This document shows positions 63,571-64,000 of a DNA stretch of 64,000 nt, piece by piece; positions within the stretch are counted from its first letter, which is position 1, and each line of letters starts with the position of its first letter. Under the pieces are notes generated by a model. It saw only the letters and a list, made by a program, of their open reading frames with translations. It was not told the origin of the DNA and did no database searches. A program made the translations under genes and the position numbers. Source of the stretch: an uncultured Acidimicrobiales bacterium (lineage in GTDB: Bacteria > Actinomycetota > Acidimicrobiia > Acidimicrobiales > SZUA-35). The stretch spans positions 1-64,000 of the forward strand of contig CALAJQ010000006.1 in assembly GCA_937922785.1 (NCBI GenBank), written 5' to 3'.

Positions 63571-64000
63571 ATGTCACTAACATTTGATCCGTCCGACATC
63601 ACAGGTGCTCTTGAGAAGAGCCTTGCCAGCTTCGAAGCAGACGTTTCGTCAAAGACCGTTGGCCGCGTAACCGAGGTGGGCGACGGTATTGCTCGAGTAG
63701 CTGGTCTTCCCGACGCTGCTGTTAACGAGATGCTTCGCTTCCAGGACGGCACCATTGGTTTGGCGCTGAACTTGGATGAAGACAGTATCGGCGCTGTTGT
63801 TCTCGGTGGCGTTGACTCCATCGAAGAGGGCCAGACCGTTGAGGGCACTGGCGACATCTTGTCGGTCCCAGTTGGAGACGGCATGCTCGGGCGTGTTGTT
63901 GACACATTGGGTAACCCGATTGATGGCAAGGGTCCCCTCACTAACGTTCAGAACCGCCGTATTGAGATTCAGGCTCCGGGTATTCTCGGCCGTAAGCCAG
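63571..64000 (+). CDS. atpA: ATP synthase F1 subunit alpha (3' partial)
   Basis: The first 143 codons of the alpha subunit are visible before the window ends. The start ATG 63571 follows AAGAGACTAAGAAACC. VGRVTEVGDGIARVAGLPDAAVNEMLRF is the beta-barrel domain and LSVPVGDGMLGRVVDTLGNPIDGKG the start of the nucleotide-binding domain. The catalytic-site P-loop lies beyond the edge. Confidence 0.95.
   Translation, partial: MSLTFDPSDITGALEKSLASFEADVSSKTVGRVTEVGDGIARVAGLPDAAVNEMLRFQDGTIGLALNLDEDSIGAVVLGGVDSIEEGQTVEGTGDILSVPVGDGMLGRVVDTLGNPIDGKGPLTNVQNRRIEIQAPGILGRKP

Overview
The window (64 kb, moderate GC by eye) looks like the chromosome of an actinobacterium, most likely a member of Acidimicrobiia or a near relative. 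The grounds are a DUF3090 / SCO1664-type / MSMEG_4193-type phosphatase trio, a Rho with a long low-complexity insertion, many GTG/TTG starts, a Gram-positive type Flp (Tad) pilus operon, and a CIRCE-controlled groESL. Taxonomy is inferred from gene content only. The left edge cuts a ProV-like ATPase and the right edge cuts atpA.

Layout. 1-3.7 kb: betaine/proline-type ABC importer (proV, proW) with a coupled P-loop protein. 3.8-7.6 kb: MFS exporter, CIRCE, groES-groEL, terminator, YegP-like protein. 7.6-10.5 kb: UvrD-type helicase, small lipoprotein, OsmC protein. 10.5-15.7 kb: a compact lasso-peptide locus. 15.7-17.4 kb: LysM protein, an unknown protein and a BldC-like regulator. 17.6-23.8 kb: Flp/Tad pilus operon. 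23.8-30.5 kb: the DUF3090 trio, a UdgB-like glycosylase, an FrhB-like Fe-S protein, an EccC-like fragment protein, tag and a DUF6958-like protein. 30.5-38.7 kb: extracellular polysaccharide genes (LCP ligase, Wzz/BY-kinase-like, O-antigen ligase-like, GH26-like lipoprotein, flippase, APH-fold kinase), then tRNA-Arg(CCG). 38.9-49.1 kb: coiled-coil membrane protein, S9 peptidase, argS, lysA, a DUF616-methyltransferase fusion, hom, thrC. 49.3-56.3 kb: rho, rpmE, an unknown protein, prfA, prmC, a cNMP-binding protein, glyA. 56.4-64 kb: MFS protein, alkaline-phosphatase superfamily enzyme, a WecA/TagO-like transferase and the ATP synthase operon.

The most interesting system is the lasso-peptide locus. 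A 51-codon gene (12790-12945, plus strand) encodes a leader with a WxxP...L...T(-2) pattern and a 20-residue core, GALVDSTVEDLLNNDSNLLS, whose G1 and E9 could form a nine-residue macrolactam ring. Around it lie an asparagine-synthetase-like cyclase fused in one frame to a B2-type transglutaminase-fold leader peptidase, a PqqD-like RRE protein (B1), an HPr-kinase-like protein and an NTP_transf_5 nucleotidyltransferase. By analogy with paeninodin/pseudomycoidin clusters, the kinase and transferase predict phosphorylation, and perhaps further modification, of the C-terminal serine. Odd points are the cyclase-B2 fusion, the precursor on the strand opposite to its maturation genes, the lack of a nearby ABC exporter, and an 18-bp in-frame duplication beside the cyclase PP-loop.

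There is no intergenic gap longer than about 200 bases. I saw no CRISPR array, insertion sequence, rRNA or recognisable riboswitch.
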